Positions 1 through 9,413 of a stretch of 43,686 nucleotides of DNA are shown piece by piece. The stretch spans positions 66,645 through 110,330 of the forward strand of contig JBNGIQ010009464.1 in assembly GCA_049999765.1 (NCBI GenBank), given 5' to 3'. A program made the translations under genes and the position numbers. The notes beneath the pieces are model-generated. The model had not been told where the DNA came from and searched no databases. It saw nothing but the letters and a program-made list of their open reading frames with translations. Source of the stretch: Phaeoceros laevis. Taxonomy: Eukaryota > Anthocerotophyta > Anthocerotopsida > Notothyladales. Numbering within the stretch: position 1 is the stretch's first letter; each line of letters begins with the position of its first letter.

Positions 1-402
1 ATCCATGGCCTCCTGCAGCCTACCTCCACATGCATACATGCGCAAGAGATGGTTTCCCAAAAAGGCGTTGAATCCGTACCCAAGCTTGACAGTGAGATCA
101 TCAAGTCGTCGCCCCAACAACAGATTTTTTTCAGCCCCGCATATCCGAATGACTCTGTACAGCAGAGAGGAGGACACACGAGATTGTTTCTCCGCCAAGA
201 CGGTCAAAGCGTCCACTGCTGGACTTAACTGCCCATTCTCACAAAGTTGTTCGATTACAGCCTGAGCCGTTCCGTGCCCTTGGCACTCTGGCACCGTCGG
301 AGCAGCCGCATTATGATGCAACAAGGGGTTGGATGTAGGCTGAGCAGACCGTCCAACCTGCTTGTCCAAGGCAGCCAGCTCCGCATCCACCCAAGAAGTT
401 GT
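1..402 (-). CDS. Partial PPR protein (PLS class), runs off the left edge
   Basis: Reading the minus strand from 402 to 1 gives 134 open codons with no stop, bounded upstream by TGA at 405-403. The translation starts with TTSWVDAELAALDKQVGRSA, passes a polar linker, then reads as pentatricopeptide repeats: LCENGQLSPAVDAL, then a repeat with RVIRICGAEKNLLLGRRLDD, then FLGNHLLRMYACGGRLQEAM at the edge. The last motif is the classic N-x-L-L-x-M-Y-A-x-C/G-G-x-L-x-x-A signature of plant PLS-type PPR proteins, which bind organellar RNA and guide editing or processing. The C-terminus (possible E/DYW domain) lies outside the window. No start codon is visible in this frame; the upstream PDF-motif segment is in another frame, so this is either a later exon or a gene broken by a one-base shift. 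The PPR identity is confident, the gene model is not. Confidence 0.72.
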
Positions 403-403
403 T

Positions 404-745
404 CAGCCAAAGGGGCTCCTTGGACTCCGTGTGCCTGAAGTCGGGAGAGCGCGCGCTCTTCTTGTTCGTCCTGCAGTCCCACCACAATGTGGGGTCCAAG
501 AAATACTGCCTCCACAACAACTCTTGTCGTTCTCCTGCACTGATATTCTCCGTTAGGCATAGCTTGGCTGCTAAGCCACAGCACGGCACAAATGTGCGGC
601 TTGTGTAAATCCATTGCCTCGGAGGCACATTTAACCTCCCCTCCAGCTCCAGGGTGTGGGCCTGCCTCTCAGCTGCTGGCATCCAAAACCGCTGATGTTG
701 CATCCCGTTGGTGGTGCTCAACGGTAGGTGGAGGAAATGCGCCAT
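404..745 (-). pseudogene. OSB-type PDF-motif segment, out of frame with the PPR part
   Basis: The minus-strand frame beginning at 745 contains ELLWRQYFLDPTLWWDCR at about 523-470, then SPDFRHTESKEPLWL ending near 404. This matches the PDF motif of plant organellar single-stranded DNA-binding (OSB) proteins: W-x-x-F/Y-F-x-N/D-P-x-x-W-W-D-x-R-x-x-K, then PDF-K/R-H and x-L-W-L. In OSB proteins this motif binds single-stranded DNA in mitochondria or plastids. The text that should follow (SWVDAELAALDK) is present immediately downstream but in the +1 frame, together with the PPR repeats. A one-base indel, a sequencing error or an unrecognised intron would explain it. The start at 745 is only the first Met of the frame and is not supported. 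Further upstream (748-1062) I see no clear domain. Confidence 0.5.
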
Positions 746-1130
746 TGCTACCTCTGCAAAAACTGGAGCACTTGGCTATGGCGGCCCTCGAACTGGAAAA
801 TGTTATCCAGGTCAAGCGTAGCCACAAGCCACGGTGGCCTGCGGTTTGAACTCACAGGGAAGCACCAGCAGCAGGGACATCTGTCAAAAAAGTCACGACA
901 ACTGGTCTGGCCTCCCCATTCCAGCCGCGAGGCAGGGCGCCTCCTCCCTCCCAGCCCGCTGGGCACCACCTTCCTCCCTGCGCATGCTGGGCGCCACCCT
1001 GTTGCTGGGCATCGCCTTCCTCCCTGTGCAAGAAGCTGTATGACGCGCCTGCCCAACTTCACATTATTAATAAAGATTTATTTCGTAAGAAATTAAGAAT
1101 TTACGAAAAAAGCACATCCTTCAAGTGGCC
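746..1130. other. Upstream part of the PPR/PDF locus, no clear gene
   Basis: GC- and pyrimidine-rich stretch with only short open frames on both strands. A minus-strand frame ending in FEGRHSQVLQFLQR is followed by a possible GT donor near 747-752, so it could be an earlier exon of the PPR/PDF gene, but no domain is recognisable. Confidence 0.3.
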
Positions 1131-1590
1131 CATTTTATGTAGACGATCTGAATATTGTACTAGTACTATGGAAAAGGTTGCATCCACACACACCATAATC
1201 TAATTTTGATGGAATTTTGTGTCCATGTCACTAACTATACATATGCACTATAAGACTAAGCATATATGTTACCTATGTGGTGCTGATTATGGTACTCATA
1301 TGATAAAAATCCAAATAGCAACTATAAAAAAACCATAAACCATATGATTTCTCCACTTCTGATTAATGTGGAACTTGTACGGACATAGGTGTGACATATG
1401 TATATATCATCATATACAACTCTATACAAAGGCTATATAACATATATATGGATTATGTATGAGACACTTCGGTATGGTCCATATATGGATAACCCACAAC
1501 TACCATGAAAGAAAATCATATAGCTTCCATAGAAGAGTCATATGAAGTGGTTTCCATACGGCCTACATATGGAAACGGCTTGCCTCAGAA
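1130..1590. repeat. AT-rich tract with clustered CATATG palindromes
   Basis: The hexamer CATATG occurs six times in about 330 bp (1240, 1297, 1341, 1395, 1539, 1566), along with longer palindromes such as CCATATATGG near 1480. No coding frame of note. This looks like non-coding, possibly element-derived DNA. A regulatory role is not shown. Confidence 0.5.
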
Positions 1591-1637
1591 TTTGTGATGT
1601 ACTCCCTAAGTGGAATTTGTGATGTACTCCCTAAGTG
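1588..1637. repeat. Tandem duplication, 2 x 25 bp
   Basis: The 25-base unit beginning GAATTTGTGATGTACTCCCT is present twice head to tail with no mismatch (1588-1612 and 1613-1637). Confidence 0.95.
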
Positions 1638-1714
1638 CTTTTAAGAATCTTGAGGGTAACTGGGTCCTCCCCTCATTTTGCAAAGTTAAAACAAGTTTTG
1701 CTTCAGCATATACT

Positions 1715-1890
1715 AGAATTCATTCATTATTCATCCTTACTTGTTGGAGACTTAGTGATCTTGTAGTAGTAGTAGGGGAGGTCATCATGCTAACCGACTC
1801 CACATGGGAATCGAGCACGCCCACACATTGGTGGCGCAGTAGGTGGATTGGTAGTATGTAGTAGTAGTAGAAGGATTATGGTGTTTAGGG
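1715..1890. repeat. Interspersed repeat, related to 43030-43500
   Basis: This stretch shares several blocks with the right end of the window. GACTCCACATGGGAATCGAG here corresponds to AACTCCACATGGGAATTGAA near 43065. TACTAGAATTCATTCATTAT corresponds to TACTGGAATTCATTCATTCA near 43458. A GTAGTAGTAG tract followed by GATTATGGTGT is also shared (near 43041). Block order differs, suggesting fragments of a dispersed element. No coding capacity is seen. Confidence 0.6.
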
Positions 1891-1969
1891 TTGTTAACCC
1901 ATGCTTGTGGGCCTCCAAAGATTGACTCGGAGCTCAAAGTGATGCAACTTATTAATCATCTCATGAGTC

Positions 1970-2049
1970 CACGAGGGAATGTAAGGACTTTGGGGACATG
2001 GTTTGCCACTCACGAGGGAATGTAAGGACTTTGGGGACATGGTTTGAGT
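1970..2049. repeat. Tandem duplication, 41-bp period
   Basis: Two adjacent copies of a unit starting CACGAGGGAATGTAAGGACT (1970 and 2011) are identical over about 35 bases. Confidence 0.9.
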
Positions 2050-2059
2050 GGCAGTTGCT

Positions 2060-3930
2060 TACTATATTGTCCCTACTTGTATGTCCGGGCTGCAAAAAAT
2101 AGGGTACAGTCGGTACACGACATATGGCAGCTTGTTGACACTTTGTGCCTGTCTAGGTCGGAGAGCTGGATCTTTTGTTTGTGCTAGCCAGGACGGCCCG
2201 CCATTTGGCGACCCCCGCAAAACCAGCAGCACAAATCCATCCTTTTTCCCGCTGTAACCACCAGGGAAAAATGAGAGAGGTCGTGCTGGGTTTGTCCTGG
2301 AATGTCCTACACTCATCACGTGGGGGTTCCCATCCTGCCAGCGAGAGCGGCCACCACGCCTCCTTCACGTCATTCTCACTCCGCCAAACTCGCGGCGGAA
2401 GTGGAGGTGGTCCAGAAATGAACAAGGAGATAACATTTGGCATGCATCCTCCAGGATAACCGCTTGCCGCGAAATTCAGCTGCTCGTATCTAGTCTCTGT
2501 GTGTATGTAGAAATGTAGAAAAGGGGACGGGTTAGCTTGCCTTGACCCTTGGCCCCAGGCTGAGATGAGGTAGAAACCCGCGGCCTCCCAAGGATGGAGC
2601 TGCTATATGGTACCACCGGACTCGCCGAGGCCAGCCTGACAGCCCTTTTGTCCGTACTCTATAGCAATACGGCACAGTACAGCTCAGGGTTAAATATCTG
2701 TGTTTTCAACCAATAGCTGTCTCTTTAGATCTCTTTAAAAGACAGACACGTAGCAAAGGAGTCCCGTGAAATGCGGCATTCGCTTGCATGGTGCACAGTG
2801 CTGGTATGACTGATGATGGCGGCCAGCCAAGAAAGGTCCTAGCCCATCATCCATGGCCGCATGCAAAGTACCGTACACTAGTTTGCCTGTCCCCTTCCAA
2901 GGCCCCCCATTCCACGTTCTTGACGTACAGAACAAAGACAACGTCACTGTTTCATCACTGGCAGGCCGCATGCACAGGCGGCACCCCAAAAGCAAGCTTT
3001 GTAATTTGGAAGCGCTTACATTGTGCTGAAGCATTGCTTCAAGCACCCAGCTCAAGACACCGCTCTGAATCCCCAAAAACAAGTTGAGGCCGGCCGGCAG
3101 GGAAGCAAGCAAAAAAGGAAGAGAGGGATTTGTGCACATTTGCGTTTGGCCTGTTATGCTATCCGGCGTGGCAGTATGGGGTCAGTCTCGAAGGATTGTG
3201 GTCCTGGTCCTTGTTTGTTTGAAACAAAAGGAATTCAGGATACACAAGAAAGTGCGAGACACGCAAGACACACGCACCTTGGGTGGGGACCAGTGTCCAA
3301 CCGTCCAACAATTCCCCGACACACCAACCACATTAGGGTGTGTGCACCAGCTCCTCCGATAACGTGGACAATTTTTTGGCGTTTGCAGTGTTGTGCAGCA
3401 GTGAGCAACAGCTTACGGCACTGTGTGGACACCGACACCTGGCCGGGCCAGCAGAGCCATTCTACTGTATATCCCCCATTAATTCATCAGATGCCGACAT
3501 TGAGACGTCACATTTGACATCAAACACAATCCATCCCCCACAAGGCATAGATTTGGGCAAGCTGATTAGCGGGTGTGGCCCCTGCTCACTCAGCAGCAGC
3601 ACCCGATGCTTCCCCGATGCAGATCACCACCATATGCTTCAAGGATGCGACATACACTACCTCTGCTGCCGGGAACAGTGTTACGGGGGAGGTCAAACTT
3701 TCCAGACTGGCCAGGAGAATATGAGGGAAGAGACTAGTTCAGAGACGGTCAATCAGGGGCTTCTCTAAAATAGGAAAAAAGGGAGCACAGCACAGGGCCA
3801 AGGGGAACGTGCCGTGATGGCCAGGGCAGCATCCTACCTTCTGCTCTGGGTGAGCAGGAGGGTGAAGCCAGCCAGGCTGGAATTTCTATTCGGCTGGATG
3901 ATGAGAGCAACAGGCGCTTCTCCTTCCACC
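2060..3930. other. Intergenic region without a recognisable gene
   Basis: Open frames of 60-160 codons occur on both strands, but none shows a domain, signal peptide or repeat I recognise, and they overlap one another in several frames. The last few hundred bases serve as the promoter region of the peroxidase gene. Confidence 0.5.
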
Positions 3931-3936
3931 ACCTCC

Positions 3937-3943
3937 TATAAAT
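3937..3943 (+). promoter_or_regulatory. TATA box of the peroxidase gene
   Basis: CCTATAAATGG lies 154-160 bases upstream of the peroxidase ATG at 4097. It fits a plant TATA box with a start site about 30 bases on, giving a leader near 130 bases. Confidence 0.6.
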
Positions 3944-4096
3944 GGCACCAGGGTCAGATGGTTTCAGATCATCCTGCTCCGGCCATTCCCTCCTGCGTCT
4001 CCTACTTCACCAGAGCAGGGAAGGGGAGGCAACAGACACAGCGAGGGAGGGAGGGAGGGGGATCATCAGCTGGTGATCTACCTTGGTGTAGTAGCT

Positions 4097-5676
4097 ATGG
4101 CTTCGTCTTCGGCTTCTTCTTGTTCCCGCGCCTTGCTGGCGGTGCTGCTCTTCCTGGCCGTCTTCGACTCCCAGAGGCTGGCCGTGGTTGCGCAGCTCCA
4201 GTACAACTACTATGCCAAGACATGCCCTCAGGTGTACGAGATCATCGAGAGCGAGACCTACCGCTACTACAAGATTCATGGCAACTACGCCACCTCCGCC
4301 TACCGCAATCTCTTCCACGACTGCGCCGTGAATGTGAGCGCTCGCGGATTGCCTTCATTTTTTAGATTCCGCAGGCTTCCAATTCGGGTTCTGGCATGTA
4401 GATCTTCCGGGAAGAAAATGGAAACTGCTTCCTTCCTCGTTAGTTTCCGTGTTNNNNNNNNNNNNNNNNNNNNNNNNNNNNNNNNNNNNNNNNNNNNNNN
4501 NNNNNNNNNNNNNNNNNNNNNNNNNNNNNNNNNNNNNNNNNNNNNNNNNNNNNACAGAAATGCGATGGATCCATCTTGCACGACGGGAAGCCCGGAGTGC
4601 CAAATGAGAGGGCGTCTTTCAAAAACTTTGGAATGAGGAACTTCAAGTACTTCTACGCATTGAAGAAGCACATTGAAAGCATTTGCCCTGGCGTCGTCTC
4701 GTGCGCCGACCTCGTGGCCATCACTGGCGTCTACAGCATCCATATTGTAGGTTTCTTGATTCTACTGCCATGCAGAGCTCCTGTTCTGTTCAAGCTTGCA
4801 TTTCCTAGTTTCTCAGCAGCAGCCCTAATGTTCAACGCTTTGGCGCTGCGCAGCTCGGGGATATCAATGTCTACAACCCGGACGGAAGCTTGTACATCAA
4901 GACCGGAAGGAAGGATACTGGTGTCAGCCTCAAGGAGGATGCCGATCGGCAGCTTCCCAGCAAGGATGGCGACACCGCTGCCACCCTCCAGAGATTCAAG
5001 GAGCTGGGGCTTGACACTGAGCACGCAGTTGCTTTGCTCGGTAAGAAGCTTGCATGAATTCGCAGCACGCATTCCCCCCCCCCCNNNNNNNNNNNNNNNN
5101 NNNNNNNNNNNNNNNNNNNNNNNNNNNNNNNNNNNNNNNNNNNNNNNNNNNNNNNNNNNNNNNNNNNNNNNNNNNNNNNNNNNNACTCCTTCCCCTTGCT
5201 TGAGCTTGCTCATTACTCTTGAACTGACTTTGCGCATCGGAATCTGTGAATCTGTGAATGTGCCTGCAGGCGGTCACTCTGTCGGACGCGTCCACTGCCA
5301 GAACTTGGTGAACAGGGTGTACCCCAGCCCTACCCCGGAGATCTTCCTCCCCGGCTTTGTTGATTTCATCAAGAAGAGGTGCCCGACCACAACGTATCCC
5401 AGGAGCAGTGACCCCAACTACGTGCGATTTGACGAGATCACTCCCATGGGAATCGACAACGGCTACTACAAGAACTTGATCAACGGCAGGGGGCTTCTCC
5501 ATGTTGACAGCCAGCTCTACTCCGACCCCATCACCAAGCCCTACGTACTCAAGTTTGCTGCCGACAACGAGTACTTCAAGCTCAAGTTTGCAGAGGGCAT
5601 CAAGATCTTGGTGGAGTACAACGCCTTCACTGGCCCCAATGGCAAGGTTCTCACGGACTGCAGGGCAGGCATTTGA
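4097..5676 (+). CDS. Class III secretory peroxidase (four exons)
   Basis: Heme peroxidase using H2O2 to oxidise phenolics in the apoplast or vacuole. Exons: 4097-4333, 4558-4746, 4854-5040, 5270-5676; 339 residues. Residues 1-32 form a signal peptide (LLAVLLFLAVF core) with mature start QLQYNYYAKTCP. The distal site RNLFHDC gives Arg70 and His74; CD-G-S follows across intron 1. PGVVSCAD and the proximal site GGHSVGRVHC (His207) are present, as are paired cysteines up to LTDCRAGI at the C-terminus. Intron phases are 0, 0 and 1. The ATG chosen is the one just before the signal peptide; an in-frame ATG at 4073 would add eight residues. Introns 1 and 3 contain 100-N gaps, so their true lengths are unknown. 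The sequence around the distal His (YATSAYRNLFHDCAVN) differs from the usual LLRLHFHDCFVNGCD of seed plants and suggests an early-diverging subfamily. Confidence 0.95.
4454..4553. other. Assembly gap (100 N) in peroxidase intron 1
   Basis: Exactly 100 N, a fixed-length placeholder. The real intron length is unknown. Confidence 0.99.
5085..5184. other. Assembly gap (100 N) in peroxidase intron 3
   Basis: Exactly 100 N, directly preceded by a run of 10 C, which probably caused the sequencing break. Confidence 0.99.
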
Positions 5677-6206
5677 GCCACCACGGCTGCCTTCCTCAAG
5701 TCTCCTCTTCTTCCTAAGCTGGCATGTTGCTTGCTGCCTTTATTTATTAAATTTGTTGCCCCACATGCCCGACAGCTTGTGGATAAATGGGTTCACGGTG
5801 ATTTATTAGGCACCAATGTATTTGCTTGAAAAGATGGTTTGGGTGCCAAGACCGCAACTTCGCCGCCACTGGTGTGTCTTAGATTCTGCAACTCCTGCCG
5901 TGTACTTTGTGCCTTGTCAAAGAACCTTCCACTGTTAGTGTGGAAGTGGTGGCCTTCGGAGGTCATTGGCACGAGTAGCTGAAGTTTCACTATAAAGCAA
6001 CCGTTTATTAGAGGACGGTGCATTGTGGCGTTCCCGCCTGGAGTTCTATAAGAGCTGGCAGAAATTCGTCCTTACGATTACAAGAATGTCCAGCAGACTT
6101 TTGTTCCACCGCAGATGTCTATCCCGTGTGGCTTTTGTCATCACACAATCTTGTGCCTTATGCCGGGTACCATACGGTGCATGTGAAACCCAATCGGATG
6201 AGGGAC

Positions 6207-6268
6207 GTTAACCCTTACGAGCCCCACGGGACAAAAAGTTAACCCTGAGGAGCCCTACGGGACATTTT
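6207..6268. repeat. Imperfect tandem repeat, 31-bp period
   Basis: GTTAACCCTTACGAGCCCCA and GTTAACCCTGAGGAGCCCTA start at 6207 and 6238; each is followed by CGGGACA and an A or T run. It forms the left edge of the longer direct repeat. Confidence 0.75.
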
Positions 6269-6616
6269 TTAGGGTCCCCGAAGACGATGCTTTCTACTAT
6301 CTCTAATGAGAAAAAATTATTTTAAAAATTATTTTATTGCCTTACATGGTGATGCGAGATGAGCCTTTCGTGCAGCCAGCCAACAACATACTTGTACGGG
6401 GTGTGGATACTTGTACGGGGTGTGAAGGATCCCGTTTTCCTTTGGAAATGAGTTTGATGGCCCGACTTTGAAGCCATGCCCTGGTAAAGGAAGTTTCATG
6501 GGTTTCGAAACCCTGGAAGGGTTAAGGGTTAACATGATAAATTGATTGATATGAGAGGCCAGGTCACTGCGATCCATGGAGCTCTTCAAAGCTTAGTTGC
6601 GGCTGCTTAAGAAACG
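6251..6616. repeat. Long direct repeat, copy A
   Basis: About 350 bp shared at high identity with 7388-7779 in the same orientation. Shared blocks include TCCCCGAAGACGATGCTTTC, GGTGATGCGAGATGAGCCTT and CCATGGAGCTCTTCAAAGCT, ending TGCGGCTGCTTAAGAAACG. This copy carries a private 19-bp duplication of ACTTGTACGGGGTGTGGAT near 6391-6428. Confidence 0.85.
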
Positions 6617-7387
6617 ATGTCAAGGCTGGAATTGCCTGCAGCACCTTCCTAGCCTGGTGCGATTGGGCCGGTCGCCTCCCTTCACCTAGGGACAGGCTGT
6701 GACTGGATGGCCTTCTCTCACTATCCTTCGCGTGTGCACCGCCAGGGAACCGGCAACAACTTGGAGCACCGCCTGCTCCCAGAAAGATTCACAGATTCTC
6801 TTTTAGCTTCACACTCAAACTTCTCGCCAAGCCTCTTTTGGCAGACAGCAATCTTCAAACAACTTGTAACTAATGTGCCCGCTGGCAGCCGTTAACGATT
6901 TCACCCCGTCTCTTGGGTGTCTAGCTTACTCCGTCAAACCACTCAACCACACAATCGAGATCAATGAGCACCTACTAAGAATTCTCAACTGGTCAGAACA
7001 CTTCGAGCCCAGAGGCTTAGACACAGATATACCTTCCAAATAGTTCCCTTAAAACCAAGCAAAGCTTCTTACAACATCAACCAAGTTCTGTGCAACAAGA
7101 CAATTAACACTCTAACCAGGCACTACCGCCAATCTCTCGAAGAAGTAGGATGCCCGCAAAGTGGTCCATAGCCTCAGCTCACAGGACAAAAGCGGAAAAC
7201 ACCCAGAGGTTCCGGCGTTGCTCAACAGCTAAGTAGGCCACCGCCTGGCAGGATGAGTGTCCCCAGGGTGACCTGTCCATGCCAACTACTGTACAGGCGA
7301 CAGGCAACGCTACATGCCTGTTTACAAGCTAGGCTACCAAAAACTTGAAATCCTTAGCTAGTGTTCGAGCCTAGGGCAGTTGTAACA
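6617..7387. other. Spacer between the two direct repeats
   Basis: About 770 bp with no recognisable gene. I see no clear primer-binding site or polypurine tract at its borders, so it is not supported as a retrotransposon body. Confidence 0.5.
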
Positions 7388-7779
7388 AGCCCCACAGGAC
7401 ATTTTTTAAGGTCCCCGAAGACGATGCTTTCTACTATCTCATATGAGAAAAAATTATTTTAAAATTATTTTATTGCCTTATATGGTGATGCGAGATGAGC
7501 CTTTCGTGCAGCCAACCAACAAGATACTTGTACGGGGTGTGAAGGATCCCATTTTCCTTTGGAAATGAGTTTGATGACCCGACTTTGAAGCCACGCCCTG
7601 GTAACGTAAGTTTCATGGGTTTCGAAACCCTGGAAGAGTTAAGGGTTAACACAATAAATTGATTGATATCAGAGGCCAGGTCACTTAAGGGTTAACACGA
7701 TAAATTGATTGATATCAGAGGCCAGGTCAGTGCGATCCATGGAGCTCTTCAAAGCTTAGTTGCGGCTGCTTAAGAAACG
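7388..7779. repeat. Long direct repeat, copy B
   Basis: Partner of 6251-6616. It lacks the 19-bp duplication of copy A but has its own 46-bp tandem duplication (TTAAGGGTTAACAC at 7639 and 7685). Removing both duplications brings the two copies to nearly the same length. A 30-base piece of the same unit (GTCAGTGCGATCCATGGAGC) recurs at about 8445. Confidence 0.85.
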
Positions 7780-8370
7780 GTGGAAACGGAAACACGTTTC
7801 TGCGCGTTTCCGAACGTTTCCTTATTTTGACCGGTGTCTCAAGGAAACGGGACTAGGCTCCTTTTTATTGTATTCTAAGAAGTTAAGATTTAAATAATAA
7901 CGTGCACACGGCGTGTTAGAAACCGGGTCCGGAGATCGGTGCAGCTTGGGGCATGGCGGAGGAGAGTGTCACAATGTCCACTGCCCTACGTCTAACCCTT
8001 CCGCAAGCACACATGTGAGCGGGGTGGCCATTTGCAACGCCGGTCTTGGCAGCACATTTGCTGCCAAGGCCGGTTCACTTACAATTTCTGGATCAAGCGA
8101 TCTGGGGAGCGCACCCAGGATCAGGATCAGGCGCTCCAAGCGCGCCCAATCTGGCATGGCGGACATGTGAACTCACGCGACTTGGGAAGTCGCGCGACAT
8201 GTAACTCACTTTTTGGAAACGCGTTTCCGTTTGCGTGGCGTTTCGCGCTTTTTTTTTTCCCGGTCGGGGCATTATTCTGAAAACGGCATAGAAACTTGGA
8301 AACGCGAAACGTGAAAACGCTGAAACGCATTTCTTGCATTTCTTCGTTGGAGGAAACACGTTTCCCGCAA
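7774..8370. mobile_element. Possible decayed DNA transposon with GAAACG/CGTTTC ends
   Basis: Both ends of this ~600-bp stretch are packed with GAAACG and its complement CGTTTC. The left cluster (7774-7850) contains GGAAACGGAAACACGTTTC; the right cluster (8214-8370) contains GGAAACGCGTTTCCG and GGAAACACGTTTCCC. Subterminal arrays of short inverted motifs are typical of hAT-like non-autonomous elements, but no clean terminal repeat or target duplication could be fixed. TTAA occurs just outside both clusters. Interior open frames show no transposase. Confidence 0.4.
8176..8194. other. Small perfect hairpin
   Basis: CGCGACTT-GGG-AAGTCGCG forms an 8-bp stem with a 3-base loop inside the GAAACG-rich element. 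No neighbouring gene suggests a function. Confidence 0.6.
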
Positions 8371-8373
8371 TTA

Positions 8374-8543
8374 AGCTTCAAAGCTGCAACAAGAACACGA
8401 TTAAACTTTCAACCAACTCGTTAGCTTGGTAGTTGTAGGGAGTGGTCAGTGCGATCCATGGAGCTCTTCAAATCTGCAATAAGAACACAATTAAATATTT
8501 CAACCAACTTGTTAGCTTGGCGGTTGTAGAGACTGGTCACCTT
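8374..8543. repeat. Tandem duplication, 90-bp period
   Basis: CTTCAAAGCTGCAACAAGAA at about 8375 is repeated as CTTCAAATCTGCAATAAGAA at about 8465, each followed by a matching ~50-base tail with GTTAGCTTGG. Confidence 0.8.
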
Positions 8544-8704
8544 GTGTGCTTAACTAGGCAGAGGCGTAGCCTCATCAAGCATGCCCTTGAATTCCGTGCC
8601 CTTGGTCAGTGAGGACACATTTTAGACAGAATTCACGGAAGCCTAAAACCTCCAATTGGCTCCTCCTTAAATACTCGGGAATCTCGGCGATACAAGGGCT
8701 CGTA

Positions 8705-9413
8705 CCATGGATGAGATTTGACCGGTTTGCTAAAAGGGTTTTGCATGTGTGGCCTTATTTTTTGAGAATTTGATACTATGTATAATGTTACATCTTGACC
8801 TTTTTAAAAGAGGAAGAGAACCATATTAGCCAAATGTTCAAATTCATACTTTTGGCGTGCAAACCTTTGGAGAAAAAGGTCACGACCAGTTTGAATGGAT
8901 TCAAACCGACCTGGAAATCTCTAGAGAAAAAGGTCAGACATGTGAACCGTTTGAACCGGTTTGAAAGATTACAAAGTGTTTTAACCTTTTAAAAAGTCAA
9001 GGACAAGTAACAGCCTTGACTTACAAAATGTCTTTCATATGTAGGAAACCAAAGAGACAATGTCACACGCACATAGCAAAAGGCTAAGTCTTTGATATAT
9101 GAGTTAGGGTAGAGACGACGGGTTTGAATCTTGCACATATCGTGCTGAACTTCACAACCTTAACCAACTACTGTGTACACCAAACTCAACATATGGTTCT
9201 TTTTTACGTTGGAATGGTTCGACCAATTTGAATTTTTTGAAATTGTTATACGGGTTTCATTCTTTTAACCAGTTTGACAGGTCAGATGGGTCAGACATTA
9301 TTTAAATGGTTTTGCTTGACCTGCAAAACCAAATCTAAACAATTCAATGCCCTGGAAAACTGGGGCGAACAGGTCAGATGACCGAATTCAAACGGGTCAA
9401 ATCTCATCCATGG
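8705..9413. mobile_element. MITE-like element with perfect 19-bp terminal inverted repeats
   Basis: CCATGGATGAGATTTGACC at 8705-8723 is exactly inverted at 9395-9413 (GGTCAAATCTCATCCATGG), enclosing 709 bp. The flanking bases CTCGTA (left) and CTCTTA (right) are nearly identical, as expected for an old target-site duplication. The interior is AT-rich with repeated TTTGAACCGG-like and GAAAAAGGTCA motifs and no transposase frame, so this is a non-autonomous DNA transposon. Superfamily not assigned. Confidence 0.8.

Noticed and set aside
6510-6540. Telomere-like GGTTAAGGGTTAAC
   Set aside because: Only two units, not the TTTAGGG repeat of plants, and embedded in the direct repeat.
6251-7779. 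LTR retrotransposon interpretation of the direct repeat pair
   Set aside because: No TG...CA ends, no primer-binding site after copy A and no coding text in the spacer.
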